Positions 10,984 to 21,729 of a stretch of 64,000 nt of DNA are shown piece by piece. How positions within the stretch are numbered: the stretch's first letter is position 1; every line of letters starts with the position of its first letter. The stretch is taken from positions 806,001 to 870,000 of the forward strand of contig BLLK01000038.1 in assembly GCA_021927905.1 (NCBI GenBank), written 5' to 3'. Origin of the DNA: Chaetoceros tenuissimus. Taxonomy: Eukaryota; Bacillariophyta; Thalassiosirophyceae; Chaetocerotales; Chaetocerotaceae. The translations under genes and the position numbers were made by a program. Under the pieces are notes generated by a model. That model saw only the letters and a program-made list of their open reading frames with translations. It ran no database searches and was not told the origin of the DNA.

Positions 10984-12807
10984 TTATATACGAGTTACAA
11001 TTGGATCACCTCCTTTTACATCCTTCACCGCATATCCTAGTTCCGTAATTTGTTTCCTCAGCGAGTCAGCTGCATCCCAGTCCTTGGAATCCTTTGCTGC
11101 TGTGCGCTCATTTACTAATTTCATGACATCTTCAGGTATGGATGCTTCCTCACCTTCATCATCTTCACTCTCCTTTTCAGTCCCATCATCATTCAACTCT
11201 TTTGGGACAGTGTAGAATACTCCAAATACTTTGTCCATTTGTTGGATTGCATTACGAACTAGATTAAGACCATTCAAGTCAAGTGGAGTTATTTCCCCTC
11301 CATTCTTCTTCGCATCCTTTTCTTCCTTCTTCAGTCTCTTGAATTCAGTCTCTGCGACTTTGACAACTCCGAATAAAGATGCTGCAGCTCTTGGCATACT
11401 TAGATCGTCAGATAAAGCATTTTCAAAGTTTGTAAGTTCCTTCTCTACCTTTGCCGCCATATCACTTGTATTGCTTCCATTATCTTCAAATCCTTCAAGA
11501 GCATCATCTAGTTGCTTCATGACATTATCCATTCTCTTCAACGCACCCTTTGCAGCACCCATGGCAGCATCGGTGAAACTCAATGGATTTCTATATTGAC
11601 TACTAACAACTAAATATCTGTACGCTCGAACATCATCACTAGTAGGACATGCTGTTCTCAAAGTCAAGAAGTTTCCTTTGCTTTTACTCATTTTCTCATC
11701 TTTTTCACCAATGTTGACAAATCCGTTGTGCAACCAGCAATTACAAAACTTTTCTCCTGATGCTGCTTCTGACTGAGCAATTTCATTTTCATGATGGGGA
11801 AATTTCAAGTCAATTCCTCCACAATGAATATCAATGGTATCTCCCAAATACTTTCTAGCCATTGCAGAACACTCAAGATGCCAACCCGGACGTCCTTTTC
11901 CAATAGCAGTGTCCCAGATTGCATCTTCACGATCAAATTTCGGTTTGTAAGCTTTCCAAAGTGCAAAATCTCTAGCGCCAACCTTGTCTGCATCGTATTC
12001 ATCTGCATCCAAATCATCTTCTTCACTATCTTCTTCTGAAGTCGCAGCTACATCACTACTATCTATTCTTTGCTTTCCAGCCATTCCACTAGCATTCTGT
12101 TTCATAGCATCAACATTCAACTTGACAAGCTGTTGTCCATAACCTTCCTTCTTTTCTACGTTAAAATACCAACTCCCCTCTTCACTCTGATAAGCATAAC
12201 CTTTATCAGCCAATTCTTGAATCAAACTCACCATTTCATCAATATGTTCCGTAGCCCTAGGATATTCCTTGGCAGGAATAATATTCAATGCTTCCAAATC
12301 ACTCTTGAAAAACATTTCATACTTGTTTGTCAGTTCTTGTAGAGAAGTGTTGAGTTCTGTACATCTCTTGATGATTTTATCATCTACATCTGTCAAATTG
12401 CAAATATGATGCACGTCATATCCAAAATATAGCAGAGCACGTTTGAGAACATCATACGTCAAGAATGCACGAAAGTTACCGACATGTGCATGATCGTAAA
12501 TTGTAGGTCCACATGTGTACATGGATACCGTGTTTTGTTGGATAGGTTGAAATGGTTCCTTTTGATTGGAAAGGGAGTTGAATAAGTTAATGGATGGCAT
12601 TGTCGTTTCAGATGTTTCTTGCTCTGCTTCCACAGCTGTGGAAAAGAGACTTGTTGGCATGTGTTTTCCAATTGAAAATGGTCCGTCAACATGCTTCATA
12701 CAGTTCGTGGATATGACATGTTTTTGCTGTAAAGTAAAGGCAGATACAACTGAATTTGTCAGGATCGAAGATGCAAGTAGTATCGATGAAGCAAATGAGA
12801 ATTTCAT
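10984..12807 (-). CDS. Cysteinyl-tRNA synthetase, organelle-targeted
   Basis: A single exon of 607 residues if started at the ATG at 12807. Eight codons upstream, an in-frame ATG at 12831 would spoil the signal peptide. The enzyme charges tRNA-Cys. Class I motifs are clear: HVGNF (HIGH box, about 108), the zinc ligand CGPTIYD, GWHLECSAM, GGIDLKFPHHENEIAQSEA and EKMSKSKGNF (KMSKS box). The N-terminus MKFSFASSILLASSILTN followed by SVVSAFTLQ is a signal peptide with an ASAF-like cleavage site, predicting plastid import and possibly dual targeting. There is an acidic insert near 12000-12040 (EEDSEEDDLDADEYDADK) before DFALWK, and another near the C-terminus. It is divergently transcribed from the eIF4B-like gene. 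Confidence 0.93.
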   Translation of the reverse strand: MKFSFASSILLASSILTNSVVSAFTLQQKHVISTNCMKHVDGPFSIGKHMPTSLFSTAVEAEQETSETTMPSINLFNSLSNQKEPFQPIQQNTVSMYTCGPTIYDHAHVGNFRAFLTYDVLKRALLYFGYDVHHICNLTDVDDKIIKRCTELNTSLQELTNKYEMFFKSDLEALNIIPAKEYPRATEHIDEMVSLIQELADKGYAYQSEEGSWYFNVEKKEGYGQQLVKLNVDAMKQNASGMAGKQRIDSSDVAATSEEDSEEDDLDADEYDADKVGARDFALWKAYKPKFDREDAIWDTAIGKGRPGWHLECSAMARKYLGDTIDIHCGGIDLKFPHHENEIAQSEAASGEKFCNCWLHNGFVNIGEKDEKMSKSKGNFLTLRTACPTSDDVRAYRYLVVSSQYRNPLSFTDAAMGAAKGALKRMDNVMKQLDDALEGFEDNGSNTSDMAAKVEKELTNFENALSDDLSMPRAAASLFGVVKVAETEFKRLKKEEKDAKKNGGEITPLDLNGLNLVRNAIQQMDKVFGVFYTVPKELNDDGTEKESEDDEGEEASIPEDVMKLVNERTAAKDSKDWDAADSLRKQITELGYAVKDVKGGDPIVTRI

Positions 12808-12831
12808 TTTGACTATTTCCAATTTCTTCAA

Positions 12832-13329
12832 AGCAGATTTTCCTTCAACCTAAAACGAGTCTATCAAACTGTCCTAACTAATGTTGATAGAAATTAGAAC
12901 TATATAACAAGGCCTATGCAATGTTGAGATTTCTTTGCATCAATTTATTCCATCAACAAGAGCTACTGTATGGAGTGATGCATGTGTTTGGAAATGTGAG
13001 ACTACGATCGTCACTCTCTTTGCTTCCTTCTTCTCCTCTTTATCTCTTTTACAATGTCAACGAAGCTCCCCGCCATTCATTTTCATTTTGAAAATTTGAA
13101 GAATCTACCGTACGTACGTCGTACGTACGTAGAGTGGGAAAGATGCCAGGTTGAACTGGCGCAAAAAAGTACCAGAGGCGACGACCAAGCATTCTCCGTT
13201 TTTGTTCCACCTGACCTGAAACATACTGTCTTGAAATTGCATTTCTTGGTATTCCATTGTATTCCGGCAGGTACCTTATCACTGCTATAAAAACAAATTG
13301 CAAAAAGAATATAAAAATATTTTTTGAAA
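12832..13329. promoter_or_regulatory. Divergent promoter region (CysRS / eIF4B-like)
   Basis: About 0.5 kb between two divergent starts, presumably holding both promoters. The notable feature is TACGTACGTCGTACGTACGT at 13111-13130, two ACGTACGT palindromes one base apart. ACGT is the core bound by many bZIP factors in plants; a role here is only inferred. The AT-rich tract 13285-13329 just before the ATG is probably 5' UTR. Confidence 0.4.
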
Positions 13330-15519
13330 ATGGATTCCAGATGGGGAAATAGAGACGGAAATCGCAGAGAATACGATAATCGTGGCTCTGGACGTTCCTA
13401 CAACAATGATCGTTCCGGTTCAAGAGGAGATGAACCTAGTCGTGGTGACAATGATGGATCATGGAGACGCGGTGGCAGCGGAGGAGGAGGCTTTGGATCT
13501 TCCCGTGGTGGATATGGTTCTAGAGGAGGATACGATAATGATAACAATTATGGATCAAGAGGAGGAGGATATGGGTCTCGTAATGATGGCTATGGAAGAG
13601 GAGGAGATCGAGGCTTTGACAGAGATCGTGGGTTTGGAAATTCGGACAGAGCGCCTCCTGCTGAAAGACCGAGATTTAATCTTCAAAAGAGAACTGTTCC
13701 TGTAGAGAATGCTGAGGGTTCTACTGCACAGACGAAATCGAATCCTTTTGGAGGAGCTACTGCTGCAGACACTGCTTCGAAACTTGCTTCATTGGATATC
13801 AAAAAAAAGGATGATGCTACTGAAGAAAAACCACAGGAAGAGTCTGCTCCAGTTGAAGAGAATAGTACACAGAATGAAGATGTAGCAGATAAAGAGGAAT
13901 CTGAAAAGAATGAAGATGATAACAAGAATGAGAAAAGGGATAGAAGAAATAATAAACGTAGAGAACCAAAGGTTATAAATTCTCGTGCTGCTGCATTTGG
14001 TGATGCTCCAGCTGCAACCAGTGGAATGTCTGGAAGATCTAGAGAGGTGAGTTTGATTTATCTGACGTTTGATGTGTTTCTTTGTTAGTTACAAACTTGA
14101 AATCTCACACCATCTCTGCTGCAGGACCGTGATCGCGAACGTGACTTTAGATCCAATCGCAGAGGACCACCACCAGTTGTCAATGAAAGATTTGCGCAAA
14201 TGGCAGATGAAGAAAGAGAAAAACTCAGAGCACGTGAAGAAAGAAGAGCTGAAAGATTCGGTGAGAGAGGAGGACCACTTGTACAAAATTCACGTTTCAG
14301 CAAGGCCATTGAAGCAGACGAAGATTATGTGCGCCCAGAGGATAGAAGAAGAGGTGGTGATAGAGATGGAAGAGGTGATCGTTTCGATAATCAAGGACCA
14401 CCAATGGTACAGAATTCAAGATTCGCTGCAGCAGCTGCAGAAATGGAGGCTGAAAGAGAAGAGGAAATGAGACAAAGAGAGGAAAGGCGTATGAATAGAC
14501 CACCACGTGACGAGTTTATGGATGGACCACCACCAGTGCCTACCAATTCTAGATTCGCAGCAGCAGCAGCTGATTATGAAGTTGAGAGGGAGAGAGAAAA
14601 CAGAGAAAGAGACGAACGTCGTGCAGAGAGACAGCGTCAGTGGGAAGAACGCCAAAGTCAAAGAGGAGACAGATATGGCGATAGAGATGGTGGCGATAGA
14701 GGATTCGGAGGAAGAATGGGTCGCAGAGGCCCAGAAGCTGACCAAGATCCATTCCCACCTCTTGGACAAAGCAAGACTGTTTTTATCAAACCAGAGCTCC
14801 CAGCACATCTTCAGCCTAAGAAGAAGGAGGAGCCTGTTCTCCCAGCAGTTGAAGCACCTCTTGCTCTTCCTGGTGAAGATGAGGAAGCAGCAAGGGCTAG
14901 AATTGAAAAGAAGAGGCGTGAAGAGGAAGAGAAAAAGGCAGCAGAAGAAGCTGCTGCAGCTGAAGCCGCAGCAAAGCAAGCAGCAGAAGAGGCAGCTGCA
15001 GCTGAGGCTGCGAAGAAGGCTGCAGAATTAGAAGACGATTTGCTCGAGGCATTCGTTAATGGAGGAAAGTCTGGAGAAGATCTCAAGTCCTGGTGCGAGG
15101 AACAAGGACAAATTTTGCCATCTGTTGAGAAACTCGTATTCCATCTCCTCATGACAACTCAAAAAGACGATCCAAATCCAGAATGTCCTTGGGCAGAGTC
15201 TGCAAACTATGGTGCAGCTCTTGCTTCATTAGTTGCGGATAATCTTGCAGGAATGATGGAAGTACTATTTGCTATCCAAAGATTTTGCCTTGAGATCGGA
15301 TTTCCAAAATCCGGAGATGAAGGTCTTGTTCAAGCAATGTTTAGAAATATGTACAAATTTGATCTTGCCGACGATGAAGCATTTAGTGAGTGGAAGGAGG
15401 ACGAAAGTCCAGAAAGAGATGCTGGAAAGGGTAAGACCATTATCCAGACGATGGATTGGTTCAACTGGCTAGAGGAAGACGATGAGAGTGAAGAGGAGTA
15501 CGAAGAGGAATACGAGTAA
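13330..15519 (+). CDS. eIF4B-like translation factor with C-terminal W2 (eIF5C) domain
   Basis: Exons 13330-14046 and 14125-15519 (intron 78 bp, phase 0) give 703 residues. In order: an RGG/Gly-Tyr-Arg-rich, probably RNA-binding region (1-100); a segment like the eIF4B signature (RPRFNLQKRTVPVEN then SNPFGGATAADTASKL, about 112-155); an acidic Lys/Glu stretch; four repeats of the form GPP.V(Q)NSRFAAAA with Arg/Glu-rich spacers (RGPPPVVNERFAQ, GGPLVQNSRF, GPPMVQNSRFAAAA, GPPPVPTNSRFAAAA); an Ala/Glu coiled coil; and a final HEAT-type W2 domain ending in an acidic-aromatic box (FSEWKEDE..., MDWFNWLEEDDESEEE). W2 domains occur in eIF5, eIF2B-epsilon and eIF4G. A role in cap-dependent initiation is likely; the combination is unusual. 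Confidence 0.8.
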
Positions 15520-15720
15520 ATATTTTCTTCCTAAAAAAAAAACAAAGCAATACTCTTCATTCTCTGTGATTTATTTATCTTTAGCTAATATATTGTACAA
15601 TTCATAGCTCAACATAGCTTTGACTAAACAAAAAGCAAGTTGCTACATGTAATACATTTGACAACATACAGAAGACAGTATATTGACAATATTTCAATCA
15701 GTTGCGCCATTATTTGTCAT

Positions 15721-18225
15721 TCATGGATCCCTTTCTCTTTTCAATGCTCTTTCGGCTCTACTCATTGGCTTCTCGATCATTTCACCAAGTTTTCTGTAAC
15801 GTTTAGAGGAGAAGTTTACTGCATCTCTAAACTCCTTTGATGCCTTCGTGTATGTCAAGTACACAATTGGACGGGGAGCTGACGAGTTATTCCCAAGCCC
15901 TCTATGTCCAAGTCTGTAGTCAAAAATGACAGGTGTGCCCATCACAGGACATGGAATATCAACCAACCCTTTGTTGTAATCTTCAAATCCAAGATAATGC
16001 GTTCCAATGCAGAACTCAGTTGGCCCATTTCTAAGCGTCAGATCTACCAAGGGCACGAAAACATTGATGGCATGACAGGGTTTCTGGTGCTTTTTATTCA
16101 AATGTACTCCATCTTGATGATATACTTGCGTCTCAGCTAGTTCCGAGATAAAAAATGTATTAGCTTCAATGAAAAATCGAAAAAATGGATGTTCTCACAA
16201 CTCAAAACTAAGCAACTTACCCCCAGGCATAGAGAGAAAAGCCCCCTTATGCACAAGAACAGCATCATCTCCGAGGATTTTCTTGACAACTTCCATCCAA
16301 GGAGTTTTTGAAGGATCAGTAAGAAAGTCGAATTCTGGCTGATCAAAAGCTTCTAAAGTCATATCAAAGCGACCTCTACCACGCTCACGGAAGACATCGA
16401 AACCATCTGCTAACTCAGCGTATAATGCCTTTGCCTTCACTGTGTACATTACTTTTTCATAATGCTCCATGACTGCATTTGTACACATGGTGATTTGGTT
16501 AGGAGTCAGACGCCAGTGTGTGGAAGGACTGAAAGATGGTATCTTCATTGGTTTAGCCTTTCTTTGTGCTTTCTTTGCAAGTTCTTTTTCAGCTTTGACA
16601 TTAGGAGGAGTTGGTAAACGCTCCACAGAGAGTACCTTCGAACCGACAAGCTCTTTTATCGTTTTTTCACTAGCACTTTTTTCAGTACTTGAGATTTCCT
16701 CAACCTCAACATCAGATTTCGCACTTGCGATATTGGTACTTTTGACTTCATCTTGACTTGTAGTGGGAGATGAGATGTTGCTAGATTCATCTGATGATAT
16801 GACTGCATTTGTACTGTTGTTTTCCTCTGGTTTGGTGTCAGTCAAACCTTTGTCACATTTATTACTATTGGCTTCAATATCGACCACTTCTTTGGTATCT
16901 TCTTCGTTATCTTCAGCTGATGCTTCAATATTGTTGACGTTCTCATCATTAACAATATTCTGAGTAATAGTATCTTTGACTTCTGTTGAAGGTTTCACAT
17001 CCCCATTGGAAACCTCTACGTCACATACTTCAACTTTACTTTCTACAGATTCTTGAGTCTGGGCTTGCTGCTGCTGCTGCTCTTTTAGGTATAAAATTCT
17101 ATCTGGGATCCAATCTTCTTCTTGCCCAATAACCCAAAGGCCATCTCTGATGAATCTTTCATTTCCTGCTTCAAGTGCATTCGCTTTCGTGGGTTTTGCA
17201 GGTCTCAAAAAACTCCCTCTATTACCATACCCAAATAATACCTTGTCAATCAACTTATCCTTATCGAGCAACATGAGCGAATGCTCAACTGCAGCATTTC
17301 TAGATCGGAAAGTGACTAGATCTGGACTGACCCACTTTCGATCAATTGTTGGTACAACGTAGTCCGTTTGCTGAGATGCAATAGTTGACAATTTGGATAT
17401 AGGCTTCTTCGATAGCTGTTGAATGTACTCCTCTTCATCAGTCACGTAGCCATCTTCCAATTCTTGTTCCATCATTTCAGCATCTTCTTTAGCTTTCTTC
17501 AGTAAACCGCGGTTAGTATCAATTTCATCAATTGCGTTCAGGATATGAGGAAGTACCGCCAATTCCAAGTGATATTTGTTCCAAACAAATAAAGGAGACG
17601 AAGACGTTTTCCCCTTTTTGCCTTTGATTACTTCAAATGAGTCCTCGCCAACACCTAGACTCTTGACTCCTGAGCTACCCTTGCCACAAGATCCCTGCTG
17701 ATCAGTGATTGTAATTTGTACAAACCATGGGCGTGCACCATGTGAAGGAAGCGCGTTTGCCTCCTTTTTTGCAATTGCTCTAGCTGCCTCAGAGTATATT
17801 TTAGCTCTATTGAGATGAGAAGGAATCTGAATTAGTGCCTCCTTATCTCTCTTTGTAGGTCTATACTGCTTCTTTGCTGCTTTCTTGATCTGTACAGCAC
17901 TTGCAGTGAGAATATCAACCTCAACGGATTCGTCAATGTGAAAGCTGATTTGTGGCTTCGGCTTGATGTAGTAGCTATTACCCTGTTTTGTTTTACGGTG
18001 TAACTGAGAACCTGTAGGATTCTTCACATCTTTTTGCACTAGCGGAGGAGGAGGGCTATTTCTTTTTCTCCTTGGTTTATTCTTTTCATTGTTTGCCTTA
18101 TCTTGTTGCGGTTGTTTGCGCTTTGGCCTCTTTTTCCGAGACTTCGTCGGCTCGTCAGGAATATCTTCATCCTGAAACCTATGTGTGGGCTTTCTAACTC
18201 TTCCAGATGATCGCACTTCTTCCAT
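15721..18225 (-). CDS. Phytanoyl-CoA-dioxygenase-type (2OG-Fe) protein with long basic N-terminus
   Basis: Complement of 16221-18225 joined to 15721-16136 (intron 83 bp) gives 806 residues. The C-terminal 270 residues are a PhyH-type Fe(II)/2-oxoglutarate dioxygenase. They have QVYHQDGVHL with the HxD iron ligands just after the intron, NGPTEFCIGTH, and FDYRLGHRGLGNNSSAPR with the distal His and the Arg expected to bind 2-oxoglutarate. The first 540 residues are unlike the family. They start with GRVRKPTHRF and a strong nuclear-localisation-like cluster (KSRKKRPKRKQPQQDK), then a folded-looking region (about 80-270) I do not recognise, then acidic low complexity with a CAG-type Gln run near 17065. 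A nuclear dioxygenase is a reasonable guess; the substrate is unknown. Confidence 0.8.
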
Positions 18226-18683
18226 ATCTACTTCTGTTTATTCTCTTTCCTTGCAATGTGCGAAATAGTGTATAGATTTGTTAATACTAAAGGGGTCATA
18301 TATTGTCATATTGTATGATCAATCAACAATCAACTTCACTTTTTCCCTTCATTTTTTTTACAGCGAGCTTGCTGCCTTTTTGTCCCACTTCCATGTCATC
18401 TTACTAATTTAGGTACACTGACAACCTAACAATGACGAGCAAAGTTGGACCATCAAAGAAAATCGAAGAATACATCTGCTGAAATGAAAGATAAATGCAA
18501 AATGAAATTTACTATAAGACCTCATAATAAAGCAACAATTAGAACATATAAACATATATATATATATATATATATATCTGTACACAGAATTTTAATTTGT
18601 AAGTAATTATGAATAAATATTAATATGTACAAAACGATTTTCTTCGTAAAAAAGTTGAAAGAGAAGAAGAATCACAGTAACTT
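18226..18683. other. Intergenic with an AT microsatellite
   Basis: AT-rich spacer between two minus-strand genes. It contains an (AT)12 run at 18554-18577. I see no gene in it. Confidence 0.5.
18554..18577. repeat. (AT)12 microsatellite
   Basis: An uninterrupted run of 12 AT dinucleotides, likely length-polymorphic. Confidence 0.95.
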
Positions 18684-19916
18684 TCACTCGTCATCTAGAA
18701 GCTCTCTCATTGAATCAAATCTTTCCAGACAACGATAATATCCATGTCCACCTTGTTGCCCTAGTAGGTCAGGAGGAAGATAAATTCTATGAATTGCTCT
18801 ATATTTTGCCCTTCGAAGTAAAATCGTCAAGTCCACAGTAGCTTTGAACTGTCGAATACGACTTTGATTGTAATAAGCTTTCATCTTTTGTACTTTCTCA
18901 GAGTAATAGCTCATATCCAATGAAACGCGACGACTGACAGTCTGAGGGCATGTAGACGACCGATCATTATCACTCATCTCTTCATCATCACTATTTGCCG
19001 CAATAGACTTTTGCCAATGCTCCACTTGACTGAGGAACACATCATTGTGGATCTTCCGAACAAGTTTTTCGTTACCAGTAATGGAAACCTTACAATTGTG
19101 TCGCAATCCACTCATGGAAGTAGGCAATGCGTAAATGTTAGGGCAATGAATAAGCTGAAATTCAACCATTCTCGACAACAATCCAATAGACTGCGGCAAA
19201 TAATGTAATTTTTCGTTGCTTTCTAATCTGAGGCAAGAAAGAACATTGCGTAGATAATGAATGGAACTTGGTAATCTTTTCAAATGTTTACAGCTTGTGA
19301 TGTTGAGTACCAAGCCACTTGAAGCATTATTAAGTCCATGTTTTCCAAGGCTTTTCAGTCCTTTTTCCCAATCATTTTGATGCTCAACTCTGAGACCACA
19401 ATTGTTGATGCGTATTGCTTGTAGATGAATGTCATCTGGGATAAAATATAATGATGTCAAACTTGTCAATGAAGGGCAATCTCTAGCAGCAATTGTAGTC
19501 AAAGCTGGAAATTGCTCCAATGTTGATTGAAATGAGTCAAAATTTGGACATTGGTAAAAGGAACATTGTCTAACATCGGGGAATACGGCTCCAATGTTGC
19601 TTGGAAGTTGGTGAAAATCATAGTCTACAAAATGAATCCCTCTTACACAACATGTGTCTCTCTGGACAACGTTATTGTTCATGTTTTCAGATGAAATACC
19701 TTGGTTCAATAAAGATTGTACATCTTGAAAAATCTTCTCAAGAGACTCAGCTGATGAATCAGTAAAGACACAACATGATGAACTCTGATGAAAGCTATCA
19801 ATGGATTTCTTCTTTCCATAGAATACCAGCAAATATGATGAAGTTGCTTTATCCAAAACAGACCTAGCATTACTTGTATGTGTCTCCATCGCTCCAATGT
19901 TCTCCTCAATACTCAT
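18684..19916 (-). CDS. Leucine-rich-repeat protein
   Basis: A single-exon frame of 410 residues. The start is the ATG at 19916, since the upstream in-frame codon is GTG. The middle (about 90-290) holds irregular LRRs of the cysteine-containing or plant type, for example LTTIAARDCPSLTSL, LVLNITSCKHLKRLPSSI, LSCLRLESNEKLHYLPQSI and VEFQLIHCPNIYALPTSM. These resemble the LRRs of plant and oomycete intracellular sensors. There is no signal peptide and no kinase or NB-ARC domain. The C-terminal 110 residues are charged and helical (YYSEKVQKMKAYYNQSRIRQ). Probably a cytoplasmic interaction protein; partner unknown. Confidence 0.75.
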   Translation of the reverse strand: MSIEENIGAMETHTSNARSVLDKATSSYLLVFYGKKKSIDSFHQSSSCCVFTDSSAESLEKIFQDVQSLLNQGISSENMNNNVVQRDTCCVRGIHFVDYDFHQLPSNIGAVFPDVRQCSFYQCPNFDSFQSTLEQFPALTTIAARDCPSLTSLTSLYFIPDDIHLQAIRINNCGLRVEHQNDWEKGLKSLGKHGLNNASSGLVLNITSCKHLKRLPSSIHYLRNVLSCLRLESNEKLHYLPQSIGLLSRMVEFQLIHCPNIYALPTSMSGLRHNCKVSITGNEKLVRKIHNDVFLSQVEHWQKSIAANSDDEEMSDNDRSSTCPQTVSRRVSLDMSYYSEKVQKMKAYYNQSRIRQFKATVDLTILLRRAKYRAIHRIYLPPDLLGQQGGHGYYRCLERFDSMRELLDDE

Positions 19917-19928
19917 CTTCCAACGCAC

Positions 19929-20352
19929 GTAGAATTACAGCTCGAATCAGTACTTGAATTACAAGTATTTGTATACGTGAGAGTCTTTAGACTAAAAGGT
20001 ATATTGCCTGCATGTGGTGAGTGAAAAGATGAAGGAAAATTCTTTTTCCTCATTATTGATGTCACGCATCCAAATGTCAACTTCAAAATATTGACAGGAG
20101 CTTTGAACACCGACCCAACATGGAGTTAGATACGATCATGACATCATCACCTTTTCCTTCTGCCATCTGTTGCCATTTTCATTTGCTTGATTGATCACTT
20201 ACGAGTACGTACTTCTCTAGGTATCACAACAACGATACAACTGCTAACTCAATAATCAGCAATATATAAATAACAACAATCATATTTACGAAAAGACTTC
20301 TCGGTCTATTGTGTTGGCCTGATTTGAAAAGATTCAGGGAGTTATATTGAAC
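19929..20352. promoter_or_regulatory. Divergent intergenic region (LRR / thioredoxin)
   Basis: A divergent promoter region of about 0.4 kb. GAGTACGTACTTC at 20204-20216 contains a TACGTA palindrome related to the ACGT motif at 13.1 kb. No gene is seen. Confidence 0.35.
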
Positions 20353-21201
20353 ATGAGATCTTCAATAATAGCTCGATTCCTAGTGATGGGTGCAACTATG
20401 CACCTTTCCAATTCTTTTACAACTACATCATTCAGCCCATTACTTGCAAAGACCGCATCAGGAAAATTCAAGATGGAATCATTACATGTATCAACGACAA
20501 GTCAAGATGACTCATCAACCATGACTGCACAAGAAAGAATAATCAAAGAAGCTCTAGGCATTGAACCTGAAACAGCAGCTGAAAGAGAAGAACGCATCAA
20601 ACAACGCGAGCAACAGGCAAATGCTTCCAAAAATAAAAAGAGAAACAATATCTTTGTTGCAATATTAGCTTTTTCAGCAGCTATCCTCAACTATGGATAT
20701 CAATTCACACATCCAATTACATCGCTTTCATTGCTTGCAGAAATGCAACGAAATAGTGAAGAACTTAATGTGATTGGAAACAATGGGAAGCCGACAATGG
20801 TTGAATTTTGGGCTCCATGGTGTATCAATTGTAGAGAAGAGGCAGCTACGATTGCAAGCATTGAAGCAGAATACAAAGGCAAGGTGAATTTTATCATGGT
20901 GGATGGGGATAAGGGGGATAACTGGCCAATCATTGAACGCTTTAATGTAGATGCCATTCCACATATTGCATTGGTTAGTAGTGATGGATTAGTCGAGACT
21001 TCACTGATTGGTACTATTCCCAGGGGAGTTTTGCGTGACGATTTGGATACTATGATTGAAAACTCTCATAGGTTAGAACAGGGAGAAGGACGAAAGCAAT
21101 TGCCCTATTCTATGTATGATTCGTTCCAAAATAGGCCAGAAAATAGGCAATTGACGTTTTCCAAAGATCAACCTCCACCTATTCGTTTAGGTAGCAAGTA
21201 G
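20353..21201 (+). CDS. HCF164-like thylakoid thioredoxin
   Basis: A single exon of 282 residues. Residues 1-25 (signal peptide, LSNSF then TTTSF) resemble a diatom plastid presequence. A membrane helix (about 98-116, NNIFVAILAFSAAILNYGY) is followed by a thioredoxin domain with the active site WAPWCINCREEA (Cys157, Cys160) and the cis-Pro in DAIPHIAL. The order helix, then thioredoxin with sequence such as KVNFIMVDGD and GTIPRGVL, matches HCF164/TxlA. In plants that protein is anchored in the thylakoid with its domain in the lumen and passes reductant to apocytochromes during cytochrome b6f assembly. The active site WCINC differs from the plant WCEVC, so the assignment is by architecture and similarity. 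Confidence 0.8.
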   Translation: MRSSIIARFLVMGATMHLSNSFTTTSFSPLLAKTASGKFKMESLHVSTTSQDDSSTMTAQERIIKEALGIEPETAAEREERIKQREQQANASKNKKRNNIFVAILAFSAAILNYGYQFTHPITSLSLLAEMQRNSEELNVIGNNGKPTMVEFWAPWCINCREEAATIASIEAEYKGKVNFIMVDGDKGDNWPIIERFNVDAIPHIALVSSDGLVETSLIGTIPRGVLRDDLDTMIENSHRLEQGEGRKQLPYSMYDSFQNRPENRQLTFSKDQPPPIRLGSK

Positions 21202-21729
21202 AGCAAGAACTAGACTTTTCAATGCTAAAATTAGGTCACACTGAAAGTAGATACAAAGATGAAGAAGGTTTCAATGAGTTATTGTGATTAGGAGATATCG
21301 CATTTGCAAATTGGTATCCACATTTTCTGTATAAAATTAAAATAAATAGAACATGAAATCTTTGAATATTTATTTGCATCATGCAGCGATTTCATTCTGA
21401 TTTTGACTTGAAGTGTTTTCATATTTCATATCATATTCGCAGTATGTTGTATCATATGAAACTTCCAGATGCCCAGGTAGTACCTACTTGAACTTCTGAC
21501 AAACCTTATCGGGTCGGTGGAAGGATGACGTTTTAGCAACACTCCACCTTGAACAAAGGCTTTTTAGCTCGCTCGCTATTTTTGCTCCCCTTTGTGTTGC
21601 TTTGGCTTTTCGTGTTGGTGGAACTCATCCATCCAACTACGAAATATCTAATAAAGACTACTACAGCCAGTGGTTCAACTTAGGCCTCTGAGTTAATACA
21701 CAGTAAAACATATAGTATACTGAAAAAAT
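21202..21729. other. Intergenic upstream of DXS
   Basis: 3' end of the thioredoxin transcript, then the presumed DXS promoter. No gene or repeat is seen. Confidence 0.4.
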
